A stretch of 64,000 bases of DNA from Pristionchus mayeri (lineage: Eukaryota > Nematoda > Chromadorea > Rhabditida > Neodiplogasteridae): NCBI GenBank assembly GCA_036245805.1, contig BTRK01000006.1, forward strand, positions 23,716,365-23,780,364, written 5' to 3'. The position numbers were made by a program, and so were the translations under genes. The notes below the pieces were generated by a model, which worked only from the letters and a program-made list of their open reading frames with translations, did no database searches and was not told where the DNA came from. Of this stretch, positions 11,625 to 25,142 are shown one piece after another (position 1 is the first letter of the stretch; the number at the start of each line of letters is the position of its first letter).

Positions 11625-14600
11625 ATGATGATCTACCACTTAATGAGGTACTCACTGCTTCTGTCTGTAGGTGAGAGATTCTCCCCATCATCAGCCACCA
11701 TTCCCCATTCTCTCACCATACTAATCTTTTCTTTTTTAGTGGGTTCTGTAGTCGCTAAGATTCCCTCCGTCGACAAGAGACTCGCCATGGAGAAGATGAA
11801 GGTGAGAAGTTGATGATGGGGATGATTCATTCAACCGGAGGCAAGTTCAGATGTCTCCTAAGGAGTACAAACGAGTGATAAGAATGCACGAGAATTGGTA
11901 TGCTCAAGCAGTGCACGGACTGCTCACTGCTTACGCCAAGAAGATGTTCAAGACCCATTCACAGTCAGTTCGCGATCCTCGATATCTACCGTAATCACTA
12001 ATTTAGCGATCCTCGCCTTCAGAAGTCTCTCATTGTGTGTCTGGACGCCGTCACTGATGAGAATGCAGTGCAGGAAACGGCGAATTGTCTCACTCATTTA
12101 TTCGATCGAACTCTGGTTTGATTTCAGGTTTAAAACGTCAATTGGTTCACGAACGTTTTAGATACGAGAAATGAGTGGAAAACTTCATTCTCAACGGTAT
12201 TCATTCCTTGAGATTAACGTTGAGAGTAGAGAGCACGAACACATGGGGAATGTTTCACTCGCTAATTATTCTACCGAAATCTCTTCTAGTGCGGTCGCAG
12301 AAACCAGTGAGTTTAATCAAGAATTTTCATAATTTTAAAATTATCGAAATTTAGAAATAACAACGATTTCTTCATTCAAAGTATCCAAAAGAAAGCGGCA
12401 CAGGAGAATCAGAAAGAGAAGAAGAAAGAACAGAAAGGAAAAAAAGAATGAGGAGTAAGCTCAAGTTCATTCACGGACCACTTCATTCACACTCATTGTA
12501 GAAGGAGACGAAGAGTGAAAAGAGCCATTTTCTCCTTCCTTGGATCTAATGATGAACCGAAGAGAAAAGTCAGGAAACTGTCGAAGTTGGAATCGATTCT
12601 CGATCCCTCTGGATCGGGGATAAAAGCGACCACTTCCATCCTTGATAACATTCTCAAAATTGTCAAGGTTCGATAATCTCGTTCTTCATTCACACCTATG
12701 TCTTCTGTACAGGGCAAAGGCAGTCAACACATTCCTTTTGACTTCATGATGCACAAAATCGAAAAGGTTAGCAAGACTTCAATTTCCATCGATTTGTTAT
12801 ACATATTTTTCAATTCATATAGTTGGTTGTAACCGAAATAATAATTAGTTGCGTGATGCTCAACTGGAGGCGAAGACGAAGGATGGATACAGAAGGAGGA
12901 TGCTCGATTCAGTCCTGGGCCCCCACCATCCACTACAACTGCCAGAAATGAGAGATATCACCATCACTAATGAACTCAAGTAAGAAGGGAATGAAGTCAT
13001 TGACTCACTTGGATCATTCCATTCATCGATACATTAATTATCTCAATGAACAAATAAGAGTTTTCAGGAATATTCTTCCTCGGGAATTCCGCGGTCTCAC
13101 TGATCTTCTCAAGAAGATTCCAGGAATGGATGAGAAGGGTCGCGATCGATTTCTCTCCCCTCGATTTCTTCCTCTTTTCCCTGATGAAGAAAGCAAGGAC
13201 AACAAGTAGAATGGCACTCATTTTCCGTTAACTTTCACAAAATATAATTAGAAAATTTACAAGTTTGTGTTGGACAAGGGTTTCCATAAGAGAAGACCAG
13301 CAAATTATTCTCAGCACTCTTCTCTCTCCTGAGATAATGCCGATGTATCGTCTTCCCTCTCTGTTAAATGCGACGGGATTGATGGAAAGGGAGAGGGAGG
13401 GACTACTATCTCTTATCATCGAAAGCTCAGGTTAGTCATCATCATAGTAATTTTAGTTTATTTTAAATTGTAGCTGAATTAAGAGTTTTCCATTTGGCAA
13501 ATTATTTTTCGCGGCTAGTTCTACAATCCAAGTTTTAAAAAGAGGTCCACTTATGAACTGGATCTGATGATGTCCTTTGAAATCTCAGGAGCGATGGACG
13601 TAGTTGATGAGGCCATCGAAACGATTCAGAAGACAAAGGATTTCGGATTGGGAAAGGACGTCAATGAGATAACTCAGGTCAGATACACACTTATTTTCCC
13701 TGTTTCATTTATTCTGGCATCCATAGGCACATTCCAAGCGCTTCATACATATAATACCCATCGACTAGATTTGTTTTCTGGGCCAGTATAATTGCCATAG
13801 ATTCACGCCAAATCGACGAAATATTCAGTTGATCTCTGGTACATTCGATGAACTGAAGGGGATGGTCTCTCCACAGCAACAGACAGAGATCGAGGAGAGA
13901 CACTTCACTTTCGCCACTACTGCACAACTGAAAAAAGTGTACGGTAGCCAAGGTGGGATTCATCACTTCATGTTCTTGCTGGAAAGTGAGTAGGTTCAGG
14001 GATGTACAATTCCTCAGAGTTTCCAATGGATCTGGAGGAGTACGACAAGTGGTGGGCATCGAAGACGATCTACTGTAGATCCCAGTGGATAGTTTGATAA
14101 GATCTTGAGGTCGGACGATGAAAAGGAGCAATCGCTGAGGAATACAATCAGAATCCTTGCCAACAGAGGGGAGGAAGATCATCCTTCCACCCATGGGAAG
14201 AGATACAAGAGAGCACTCGGAGTAGACGATGTCAGATGTTCAGTTATTTTATTCTACACAACAAAACATTGATAATAATGCCCCTTTTTTGATAATCTAC
14301 TTTCATTTAAAAGGTGATATAATTTGAGATAGTCTTTCCCGATGGTTTCGTCATCAAATTCTTCGCTCACACTACTCTATCGCCCTTCACTTTCTCCCCC
14401 ACCTTCAAGACTGTATGCTCATCAACTTATTTCATTGATCAAGCACAATCTGGATCGCGTCCTTGTAAAAAAGTTGCAGCTATTGGAAGCAACTCAATTG
14501 GCATATTTGGAGAGTGTGTCTGGTTTCAGTTGTCGATCCTCGGTCCTACAGTACTCTCTCCCTCGATGTTCTGTCCTTCCTTCGTATCTGCCCTTCTCCT

Positions 14601-15110
14601 CTCTCCTCCCATCATCGCTCCTCAGGTAGACCATTTCTATTTGAGCAACAGTTGTGAAATCAGCTTGTCTTAGAAATTTTACGAAATAAACGTTGGAGAA
14701 TATCGTGTTTACAACTTTCTTTTTTTCGGGCAGATTTTTCCCAGATTTTCTTGGACACAATCATGTGACTGTCGTGGGTTATCCATCTGAAAGGTGAATA
14801 TTAGCCTAAGTTCCTTTCCCTTCCTCAGATCGCCAATCCCATCTTTCTTTCTCCGTACGTCCTCGGCCCTAATACAATGTCTGCTGCCATCATGAACGTG
14901 TACGTTCTCTCCCCCTATCTTCTCTCTCCCAATGTCATCAACCCGTATGTGATGTCTCCTCTCATTCTCTCTCCTTTCGTCCTCTGTCCCGACGTCCTCT
15001 CCCCTACAGTACTCTCCGGCGCCATCCTCAGTCCCTCTGTTATGTCCCCCCAAATGTACACTAAGAATGCCCTTTCCGCTTCCGTATTGAGTCCTACCTT
15101 CTTGAGTTGA
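11625..15110 (+). CDS. MLT-10-like moulting-cycle secreted protein
   Basis: Eighteen exons close in phase to about 699 residues: 11625-11670, 11740-11801, 11851-11963, 12007-12115, 12213-12306, 12355-12454, 12502-12667, 12713-12766, 12849-12979, 13068-13205, 13252-13430, 13589-13677, 13769-13952, 14000-14051, 14110-14230, 14329-14412, 14530-14625 and 14829-15110. The start gives a signal peptide (MRYSLLLSVVGSVVA), using the ATG at 11625 or 11643. Next come a helical region, a very basic stretch (KRKRHRRIRKRRR) and the family segments 'FLSPRFLPLFPDEE' and 'LLSPEIMPMYRLPSLLN'. The C-terminus is a string of Ser-Pro repeats (LSPYVLGPN, LSPYLLSPN) ending 'SPTFLS'. This matches the nematode moulting-cycle MLT-10 family, secreted by the hypodermis and needed at moults in C. 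elegans. Exons 5 and 13 are the least certain. Confidence 0.85.
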
Positions 15111-15544
15111 AATGAGGAATATGAGAAGAGAGCTGTTACTGTGCCACTTTGAAATCAATATTTGTGCCATATTCCTGTCGTTGTAATACGGGTATAATAA
15201 TAATAATAAAACTTTTATCGAGAATTAATGCTGGGCTTTTGGCATTTGTTAAGATCATCAAAGGTGAGATAATAAGACTAAGATACCGGGATGAGAAAGG
15301 AGACTAGAGGGTGTAAATGGAAACAGGGAGTAAACCGAATAAGAGACAATCGATATTGAGGATAATGATACTTTTCCTAATGCAGAGCTCATACAATGAA
15401 AAGGAAAGAAGGGAAAAGCAACAAGAAAGGTTTGCACAACGATAGAAGAAATGAGGAGATGACCCGTATTAGAGAGAATGGGTTACTGTAAACGAAACAG
15501 GAACATGACAAAGACAAAGAAATATATATTTACATCTTTCTTCT

Positions 15545-18500
15545 CTACTCGGCACATTTTAATCTGTCCAACTCTGCTCGTGTCTCGTCGTGGGATTTCC
15601 TCTCCTGCAATTGAAGAACCTCCCTTTGAATGAGTCACTTGGTGCATGAGCTTGATTAGGTGTTGTGAAGAGAGATAAGTAAGGTACCATAGCGAGGTCG
15701 TCGGTCAGCTTCTGCACTGTATTTTCGAGTTGTCTTTTATCCTCCATCAGTTGGCTGATTACCACTTGGCAGTGGGCTAATTCAGAGGATATCGACTCAC
15801 GGGCTGATCGAGCAGTCTGCAAATGATCTACTATTGATTCTCGCAGGAAGACATCATTGAATCGTCCTTCCATTTGAAGTCATCAACCACTTCTAAGTAA
15901 TCGTGATGATATGAAATTTCAAAACTTGAACATACGCCGAAGAGAGTGTCGTTCCCACTGAAGGACAATCGCAGCAATTCATCAGAAAGAGCTCGATTCA
16001 ACGGCTGCAAAATAACCTTGAATTGGTCTGAACCAATCTGCAAGCTCCGCCCCTCTCGGAAGGGACGGACGGGGGGAACCTTGGGCGGATTCAGAAGTGT
16101 GCAGATGTGATCATGGACGGAGGCGGAAGAGTGCGCGGCGCCGAGGCCGAAACCACGCGGCGGCAGCCCGCACGCCCCGCCCCCTCCAATGCCGAAGGTG
16201 GCGGCGACTCGCGAGGACAGCGTCGGTCCGCTGTTTGTGCCACTGAGAATGCACAGTTTGTAACCCAAGGCGCAGTCCGGGTGCCTCGACGCAGTTCACG
16301 TGTATACACATTCCACACTACAGAGAGCCAAAATTAGGGACCGATGCGTTGACGCGTTTGCGGTGAGCCATGCGAGAGAGGAGAAATGAACTGAGAGAAC
16401 GAAAGAGGAGAGAGTAGAAGACAGGGAAGGAAAGGACAGAGGATAGAAGAGAGAGAAGGAAGCAGACTGAAACTGACCAGAGATTGTTCTTCGAGGGACA
16501 AGATGATTCCTGAAATGACGTGCGAATGAAGAGAGAGAGGAACAACTGAGTGAGGGGAGAGACGATGGAGATCCCCTGGCACTAACCAATCTAGCCAAGA
16601 TAGAACGGAATGAGAGAGAGGAGAGGGAGGAGAGAGGGAGGAGAAAGGGAGGAAAAAGGGAGTGCCAACGACATCTTTATTCCATTGCTTTTGGTTTGTT
16701 TTGAATACCTCGCGAGTCGCCTGAAAGGGGGGGGAGAGGGAGAAGGGAGAGATACCCGATAGGAGGATCGCTCTTCGAAACTCCCCGATGAACTGCCTTG
16801 AGAGTACTCTCGATTACGAAGACGGAACATCTCCTGGTATGTGAAGTGACTGCAAGACACACAATCATTCAATCACTTTTTCAATAGGGGAGGGTCAGGG
16901 GAGGATACCGTATCTATAGGGTGTCATGGCGATCGAGAACTAACGTGAGTGGCTGTTTGGCGAATGCATCGGGAGTGAGCATCTGCTCGTTCCCTTTCAC
17001 TGCAGGACAATTCGGATCCTCGCAACCTCGTCTGGAAAAGGGATTGATAAGACAACGAAAGCAGATCAATAAACATTGCAGTTGCGGAGAGGGAGGATGA
17101 CAAATGATCGACTAGTCTCGAAGATCAAATATCAATCCGATCACTGACCGTGGTGATCCATCGGGGGCTGGCGAGAGAAGGAGAAGTCGAATGCAGTCTC
17201 TCTCCCTCACGATAACAGCGAGATCCTCGATGGAGAGAGTGGCCACATTCTGTCCCTCCACCTGAAGAAAGAATGAATGAGGAAGCGAAAAAGGAATGAG
17301 CATAGAAAGAGAGTAGAATGACCTCGACTATTCGACTGCCCTGTCTGAGTCCTCCCTTCCACGCAGTCTGGTACATCTCCACGTCAGTTACCACTCCCTC
17401 AATAGGAAGAAGTTGAGATAATCGAATGAAGATAGAAGGATGAATGAGAAGTGAAGAGTACCTCATCGTGTAGATGGAATCCCCATGGATGGGCAGTGGA
17501 GGGTCGACGGAGGACTACTTCCTTCGCCTGAGATTAACCCTTCTCGTACGTTCTCTTTCTCAATGGCTGCTGATGCACGAATGAAATATTTCACCTCGTC
17601 TCCCTTGGTGACAGTCTGCAGTCTCTCCAACAGTTGACTCAGTTCCTCATCTGTGCCTGTAACAAGAAGGATCAGGAGATGGCGTAGATATGGTAGTACG
17701 GTATAGAGTAAGTACACAATCAGTTGCTCACCTGATTCGGTGACGCATCGGAGGAGAAGGGAATCACTGTGGTCGTAGTAGAGACGAAGGCTGATCATCA
17801 TTACATTATTTCAAGTGGTTTTCATTCAAGAGAGCGGTAGACTGTCGTCTTACAATTTGCCAAATGAAGGTGCATAGTTGGTTGGACTTAGCCTTTCGAT
17901 GAGACAAGGTCACTAGAATGGAGGGGAATGGAATAGCCTACCCCATCTCAGTGTTGGCCCATCCGATGATTGAGTGAGTGGGAGTGGCGAATATGCACGT
18001 CCCCGAGGGTCTCTCAAGGAGGACGATCGCCTCTGCCGACACTCCCATCACACAAGAGACACGCTGCAAACGTAAAGCATTATTCAATAAACTTCATATC
18101 ATTGCAATTAGATTGAGATAAAGATAATTCCATACTCATCACTTGCTACACGCCTGCAGTGCTCTTGACTAATACATGATTTTTCGCAGATACCTGATAT
18201 TTTACCAGAAACTTAACGACAAGCACTGCCAAATCAGGGCCCTATCCTTCCGAAGTCCTTAGCTCCGATTTCACTGCTCATACCGTCTTTGCCTCCCCAT
18301 AATGTCCTTATTGTGTCTCTACCGTAATTCGATCCACTCACCGTATTCAGACTGTGATCATGCACATCAACCAGCCACGAGAGGGCTCCTTTCGTCTTCG
18401 CCATCGCTGGTTTCTTGTGTGGCCCTTTGTCGCCTTTTCGCTGCAATTCGTATGATTACGTGGGAATTTTAATGATGACGTCACCTTGACACTTCCTCCA

Positions 18501-21500
18501 AGTAGTCGAGAGGCGATCCTCGAAGCACCGTCATTAGGATGAGGACCCACGTAATTCTCAGCCAGATCCTACAATTCAGTTGTGGGTTTTTGAAAAAAAG
18601 ATTACATTCAAATACTCTTTCTTATCTTTCTTTATTCAAGCAATACAGGACACTAGTCTATTAATCAGAATCCTTTATTACGCGCGAAGCATCACTGGGT
18701 GAGGGTATAGTGGTTGTACCTTGAGTACTTCTTTCCTCTCTTCTCACCTTCAATGCTTCTCTCCTCGTTCTGGAGGCCATGGTAAAGAACTTCTTCGATC
18801 GATGAACTGCACTCTCCGCGTTGATTACTACAATTAACGAATTAATTAAGGTAATAGGATCAGACCGTTTTTATTTTATCAATGGATGCTCGCTATGCAC
18901 TAGTTCTCAAGAAATTATCTATGTATAATTGTAATGAATGTGAAGCCGTTCGGATATGAACAAGAGCGTGACTGAACCGTGCTCAGAATAAATGGGAAGA
19001 CGTACTCTTTGTGAGGAGCCAGTCGTGGAATTCAGCGCATTTGGTGAATGTTGCTCCAGGAGGAAGAGGAGGACCGAAGGAAGGGACGTCCGTGCTACGA
19101 GAGACAGCCACACTGTAAGGAGACAATGGGAAAGTGATTGAAAAGAGATCTATTTATCATATCATCAGGAAAATACACTGATGAAGAGCGAAACAGTTTA
19201 GAAACGTATTATTGCCTATATATACGATATTGGGAGGAAGTTGGTGGTATTACCTGTACGTTGTGTTATCACTGCAAGCCTCATTTACGCGTACAATAAT
19301 GAATACGTGCTGGAAGTGAGAGCTGCAAAGGGAATTGAAGTGAACAGATTGGATGCCTCGTGGAATGCCTGATACTCACCGTACACAGGTGGGGGCGAAG
19401 GGAAGACAGCCCGGTTCTTGGAATACCACTGTCACCATGTCGTTCCCGATGTGTCGCTTGCGGGAGAGCTGAGAGGAAAGGAGAAATTGTGAGTGAATCA
19501 TTCTTTTAAGTCTGTCAGACAGAACGATAGGGAAGAGAGTGGAAGCGAATTGGGCCACTATTAAATATATTTTTTCAGAAAAAATGATACGGTTTTTATG
19601 AATATTCTGTGATCAGTTGGGATCTCTATCGACTTCTACAATAGCAGTCAATATAATATTCACCTGCTGTCTGTTATTCGATGAGTACGGTAGGAGAGTA
19701 GAAACATGAAACATCACATCGTGTGCCTTAAGACAAAAATAATATTTCAAGGGATTGAACGATATCAGCCATTGGGATATAACTTGGAACAGATCTGTAC
19801 CAAAAAGAAGGATGTGGAATTGTGTGCAAACCTGGAACTCAGCGTATACAGAATGAGTGCCGGTGGTGTCTCCTCGAGTGTCGAGTCCACCCTGAAGACG
19901 ATGAGAATGAGTGAGAGAAGAGAATGAGGGAGAGGGGACCTTGTAGGCATCGAATCCTTTCAATCGAACTCTCGTTCCGAGGAAGTCCAGAAATTCATCG
20001 AAAGCAGGCGTTGAGAATTCTGATGAATCGGATTAGTAGGACGGAATGATTCGAGAAACCCTGAGCATGTAGAAGAGCGTGAAGTCATTATAAGGTAGGA
20101 AAAGAAGCGATCAGAGTAAGAGATAGGGGAGGCTAATTGGTTGAACTCGTTGAAGAATCCATCCTTTCTCCTTTTCTCAACTTGATAATGAGCTATTATA
20201 AAGACTCTTGATTGTTATCCCTAACACATTCTATCCAATTTTGTCTTGGACGTACGGAGATCTTCATTGCAAAAAAAGAACTTTCCGCATAACAGTAGCT
20301 AGAGGCGTTGGATTTTTTTTATTTAGTTTGCTGTGGCAATGATCAGGTTGCTCGTAGTTACCGTAACCATTGATGACTGATTCCCCGTCTCACCGTTGTT
20401 GTACATCTGTTCCTCCGTGTCTTGATCGGGTACGCAAAGAAGAACTCCTATCTTGTACCTCGTGTACATCGGCTGCTCGTCGATCTTCATGAGCAGTTCA
20501 TCGATCTGGGAGAAGGAAGAGATGAACAAGAAGGAGATCCAGTCTCCCTCCTCCTCACTCATTTCGAAGCTCACACAAGAATTGCTTACAAGCAACAAAC
20601 TCCTTGCCGATTGCCAGGTGTTCTAATAATTTTTTCTTCGTAGCTGATTTTCCTCGCAACTAAATTAATATCACTGCAAAAATAAGCGAAACTTTCTGAA
20701 GCGACATGTTGATTTTCGAGAAAATACAAGAGCACCACCATCCTAAAAGGTCCTTCGTAGTTCAATCCAATGACTACGGTAGCTGCAAATGTGTTAAACA
20801 GACCGGCAAGGCTCCTACTTTCTGCGACTGAAGAGCAGGGCGAAGACAACTGAAGGGGATGCGAGGACACATCAACTCGAGAAGTTCCCTGAGGAGGAAG
20901 AGACCAATGAGGGAGAATGAGTGATTGGTACCTGACGAGGGCACGAGTGGATCGGGTCTCTGCTGGTTCACTCAGCATCTCCTCAGGAATGGCCAATCTC
21001 ATGGGTCTCAACTGGAATGGAATGGGATTGGATTGGATGATTCTTCTCTTGATCTACCTCACTGATCCTGATGATTACTCTGTAGATGATGGGGGAGAAG
21101 AGGGGAACCTTCGGCTTCTCAGCCTTATCCGTCGATGCGACGGACTTTCGTTGTTTCCTCTCGCTCACCTGAGAATTCGAATCTTCGCGAGACGAATCGA
21201 CCTTGAAGAGAGAGGAGGAACCATTGAGGGGAGGAGGAATCACTCACCTCCTTCACTATACTCACTGCTATCGGACCCAATTCATCGTCCATCCCGAAAT
21301 ACTCAATGTGCTCTGTAATCCTCCTCATGAATTCCCATTGAGAGTGAGATGATCTCACGTTTCCCCGAGAAGCAGTGTCTGAAGTAGTATCCTCCCAAGT
21401 CTTGAGGTTCGATCACATTCTTCTGCTGACGAGCAGCACACAATCGACCACCCAGATACACATTCGACACGTCCTCCAACACACCCGCCTGCAACGAACA

Positions 21501-23305
21501 CCTTCCGTCGAGAATACCACGCCCACCCCGAGCAGTCGAGTATCAGAATCGATATTAGATTACGGTAGTCGGGACATGCCCTCCGTGAGGATGCCTGGGA
21601 GGTCTTCTCTCACCTCAGCAGCAGTGTGTTCCCTCTGCCATCCCTCTACTTCAGCTGCATCTACTACCAATTCCTTGGTCTGTCTCGACAGGGCGACTCT
21701 CCTGATCGGCTCGCATCCAATCTCGTTCCTGCTCATTCTTCTTTATTACCATTCATCTCCTCTTTCTAAACCGAGAGTTCTACAAAAGAGTAAGGGTGTA
21801 ACCTGTAGTTGGCACACGAGGCAATCAGATCGTTCTGTTTCCCGTCTCCAGTGTCTTCATCTGATGGTGACTGTGCTTGTGAGGCACCCGTTGCCCGTGT
21901 CTGCGTGTATGAGATTGGGAAACGTCGTCTCGTCTGATCACTCACTTCTAACCAACTGGGAGTCAACCCCAGTGACCATGCAGCTGCCAACGAATTGATG
22001 TCGTGATAAGCGACGAGTCGAGGATACGGTGGACGCCACTCACTGAGATAGGAAACGTCGGCCACACCACGGCTTATGCCTAGCCAACGAGTGCACTTGG
22101 TGTGCATCTCTTGTAATGGTCGTCCACTCACTGCACTCTTCCTTCGTCTCGTCCTTCTGGATCGGACGTCGTTGACGTGAAATCACCCGAGATCATCGAT
22201 GTTGACGCCTTCGAGTTTATCTGAAATTGCATCATCTGTCAGTCATAAAAAGACGCAAATCTTCATATTTTTACAGGAAATACATTTTTAGTAGGAATAC
22301 AAAGAAGTTGTTCATCTCTGACTTCCACAAATAGCTTCTAATGAGTGCCAACGAGACGTTCTCCCCTCTCTCACCTTATCACCATAATCAGATGGTGCAC
22401 TGAGGGGAGCACTCGAAGGAGCTCCCGATGCTGCGTTGATAACGTCTGCTGAACCTGAGAGAAAAAGAGAAGGAGAAGAAGGAAGAGGAAAGGAAAGAGA
22501 GAGTGATGCAGGAAGATTGAATAGTAGACGCTGTGCTCATTTTCACGGTTTGATTCATGCCAAACGACAAAAGGCGATTAACGGGGCGATTCTAATGGGG
22601 AGGAAGATTTGCGAGTAGAGGTGGCGGGTCGAGAATCACTCTCTATCTCCCTCTCTATCGAATGAGAAGCTAGAGAGGACACGGAATGGAGAGTGGCACT
22701 CTCGATTCTTCATCCCAAAGGGGACTAATTAGGATGAAACTAACCTTTTCCGCCTATCATAACAGCGATGACTGAGCCACGTCGATTGAACATCTCGAGA
22801 GCACCTGAAGAGAGAGAGGAAGGAATCATTAGTGATCCCCTCTGGTTCATCTTTTCCTCTTCTCCTTCTTCGTTTATCTCAATGAGGAGAGAGTACTCGT
22901 TTCCACAAGTGGGAACTCTTCCACTCTTCTGCATCTCTCCCCAACTCATCGAAAAAGTGAATATTCTCTCCAGAGAGATTGTTTAGAAGATACAGGAAAT
23001 ACTACACAAGTGTGTGCAGAAATGAAGAGAAAGCAAGTGAACATCGACTCTCCTCAGCTCTTTCACTTCACACGCCCACCATTTAGATAGATGATACATC
23101 CAATTTATGGGAAAATAGAGGGGAAGGGGTGAGGGTGAGGGAGGGGAGGGAGTTGGGAGGGAGGGGGGGGGGGGTGGTTGGAGGGAGTGAAGGGGGAGAG
23201 GGGAGGAAGAGGACTCACGAGGAACGACACTCTCAGGTGGAGGAGTGGAGACTGGCGAATCCATTGAGAGCAGCCAGAGAGAGGAAGAAGGAGTAGGAGG
23301 ACCAC
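15545..23305 (-). CDS. sipa-1: SIPA1-like Rap GTPase-activating protein
   Basis: A many-exon minus-strand gene for a signal-induced-proliferation-associated (SIPA1/SPAR) Rap GAP, which switches off Rap by stimulating GTP hydrolysis. From the N-terminus: Ser/Pro-rich exons (23219-23305, about 22743-22806 and 22378-22457) join in phase; a pre-GAP region follows at about 21300-22120, with '[14 protein letters not shown]' near 21300. The GAP domain runs over 19376-20510 with '[13 protein letters not shown]', '[14 protein letters not shown]', '[16 protein letters not shown]', '[18 protein letters not shown]' and '[17 protein letters not shown]'; the asparagine in GND is the family's catalytic Asn. 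A linker follows ([13 protein letters not shown], near 18550), then a PDZ domain at 17130-17450 ([20 protein letters not shown]) and a C-terminal leucine-zipper coiled coil at 15690-15880. The stop is at 15545-15547. The 5' start is not fixed and may lie beyond 23305. Confidence 0.85.
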
Positions 23306-25111
23306 CTGAAGGAATGAAGAATAAAGAGAGGAGAAGAACATTCAGAAGACTCTCACTCGATGAACTGAGAGAGAATGTGATACTGTGGAGATGAATGAGT
23401 GAGTGGGAGTGGCACTTGAAGGAGTGGGTTTAGGGGGGATGGGGACAGCAATGGGAGTGAGACTAATGCAGGAATCGAAGAGGACATGGATGATGTGACT
23501 GATCAATCAGAATAATGAAGAAGGAGACAATGAGTAGGAAGTGGATGGGAGTGTTGAGGGGGTCGTCGCTCTCCCTCTTCGTCCCTCTTCCCTCCTTCCA
23601 TCCCTCCGTCGATCTCTATTCTGCGGGGTATCTCGGTCATCTCCACACTCTCCTTTCCCATAGCAGTAGAATCCCCCTCCTCCCCCTCTCTCCCGCACCC
23701 ATTTCAATAGCGCACAGACATGAAACGAACGAAAATTGGAAAAGGGAGGGAGGGAGGGCGAGTGGGCACAGAAACTCTCCTCGTTTCACACACTCTCTCG
23801 CTTTCTCTGCTGACGAGAGAACACGTGGAATGGAGAGAGTGCAGAGTTCTCGGAGAGAAGTAGAGAAGGAAGCAATTATGAGACGCCGAATTTTGAATGG
23901 CCAGAGGGAGAAGAATGGGGGGGAAGAGTTCAACTTAGTGTATGTGGTAATGAGAATGGACGGGTTAGATTAGAGTCTGAAGTCTTACTGATCACTCGCT
24001 GATCACTTGAGAAATAAATGAGAAGGCATGGATAACACTCCTTCAGATGTACACATTTGCAAGAGATCACTCCGAATTCAGAAGCTGGTACGATTTCAGC
24101 AGAATTTTCTTGCGCCAGACCACTCGCGAGTGGACTGATATGCCTTCGTGGAGCTGTTTGAGGGACAGGAACTCAGATTGAAGAGTACTCGGGACATGAG
24201 GATGGAAGAAGGGAACATTCAATTGTAGTCGATATCGAGAAAGAGCCGAGTGAGCGTGGGAAAGAAGGACAGAAGGCAGGTGGAATGAGATGTGATCCCC
24301 TCTTGAGAACGGAGGATGGACAGGAGAAGAGAAATGATCGAGAGAAAAGGAAGGAGTGAGAAATGCCATTGTGCCCAGTGCCATTTGACACTCACTTTGG
24401 AATCGGAAGATGAGGGGAGTGATTAAGAGGAGCTAAGAAAGGAGAGAGAGAGTGATCTATTCCTATGATTGCAGCAAGAGACGATACTCGATGGATGCTT
24501 CCCTTCATTCTTCGAAGAGAACGGCACGGTGCATCAATTGCACTTATCAGAGAGGGCTCGAGAGGATTGTGAAGGATGGGAAGAAGTGGCGATTTCTCCT
24601 TTCTCCTTTCTCAATCCATAACTCCTCTCGAGTCGCCATCTCCTTTCCTCCTTTGTATGGACAAGGAGGAAAGTGAGGAGGAGAAGTGAGGGAAGAGAAG
24701 AAGGAGAACGGAACGAGGACCCAGAAGGAGACAGGAGAGGGAAAGGAGACCCAACGGGTCGGACTAAATCAAGGGACTCGAATAGAGAGACACAGCTGGA
24801 GAGAAGAAGGGAGAATCAGATATAGGCCTGCCTTGAGTACTTTCTCCTCCCTTCACTCAAAGAGAGGGAGGGGAGAGGGGGAGGGGGATGGGAGGGGGAG
24901 GGGGGAGAGAGGGAGAGACTCGATGCTCACTTGACTCGTCTTCTCACCCGCAGAGAAGACTCTTCATTTTAGGGGCCTCACTTGTATATTCGATACCTTT
25001 TAGGGACTCAATTTTCCAATTGGCGTCTTGTGAGCAATTAGAGAAATGTTTGTGATGGAAGAGAGGGGGCGATCTTACATTTTTACTTATTATTCTGCTT
25101 CCTTCTGGCTT

Positions 25112-25142
<31 letters not shown>

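Noticed and set aside
14709..15170. 153-codon minus-strand open frame
   Set aside because: It is antisense to the Ser-Pro repeat exon of the MLT-10-like gene and reflects that repeat.
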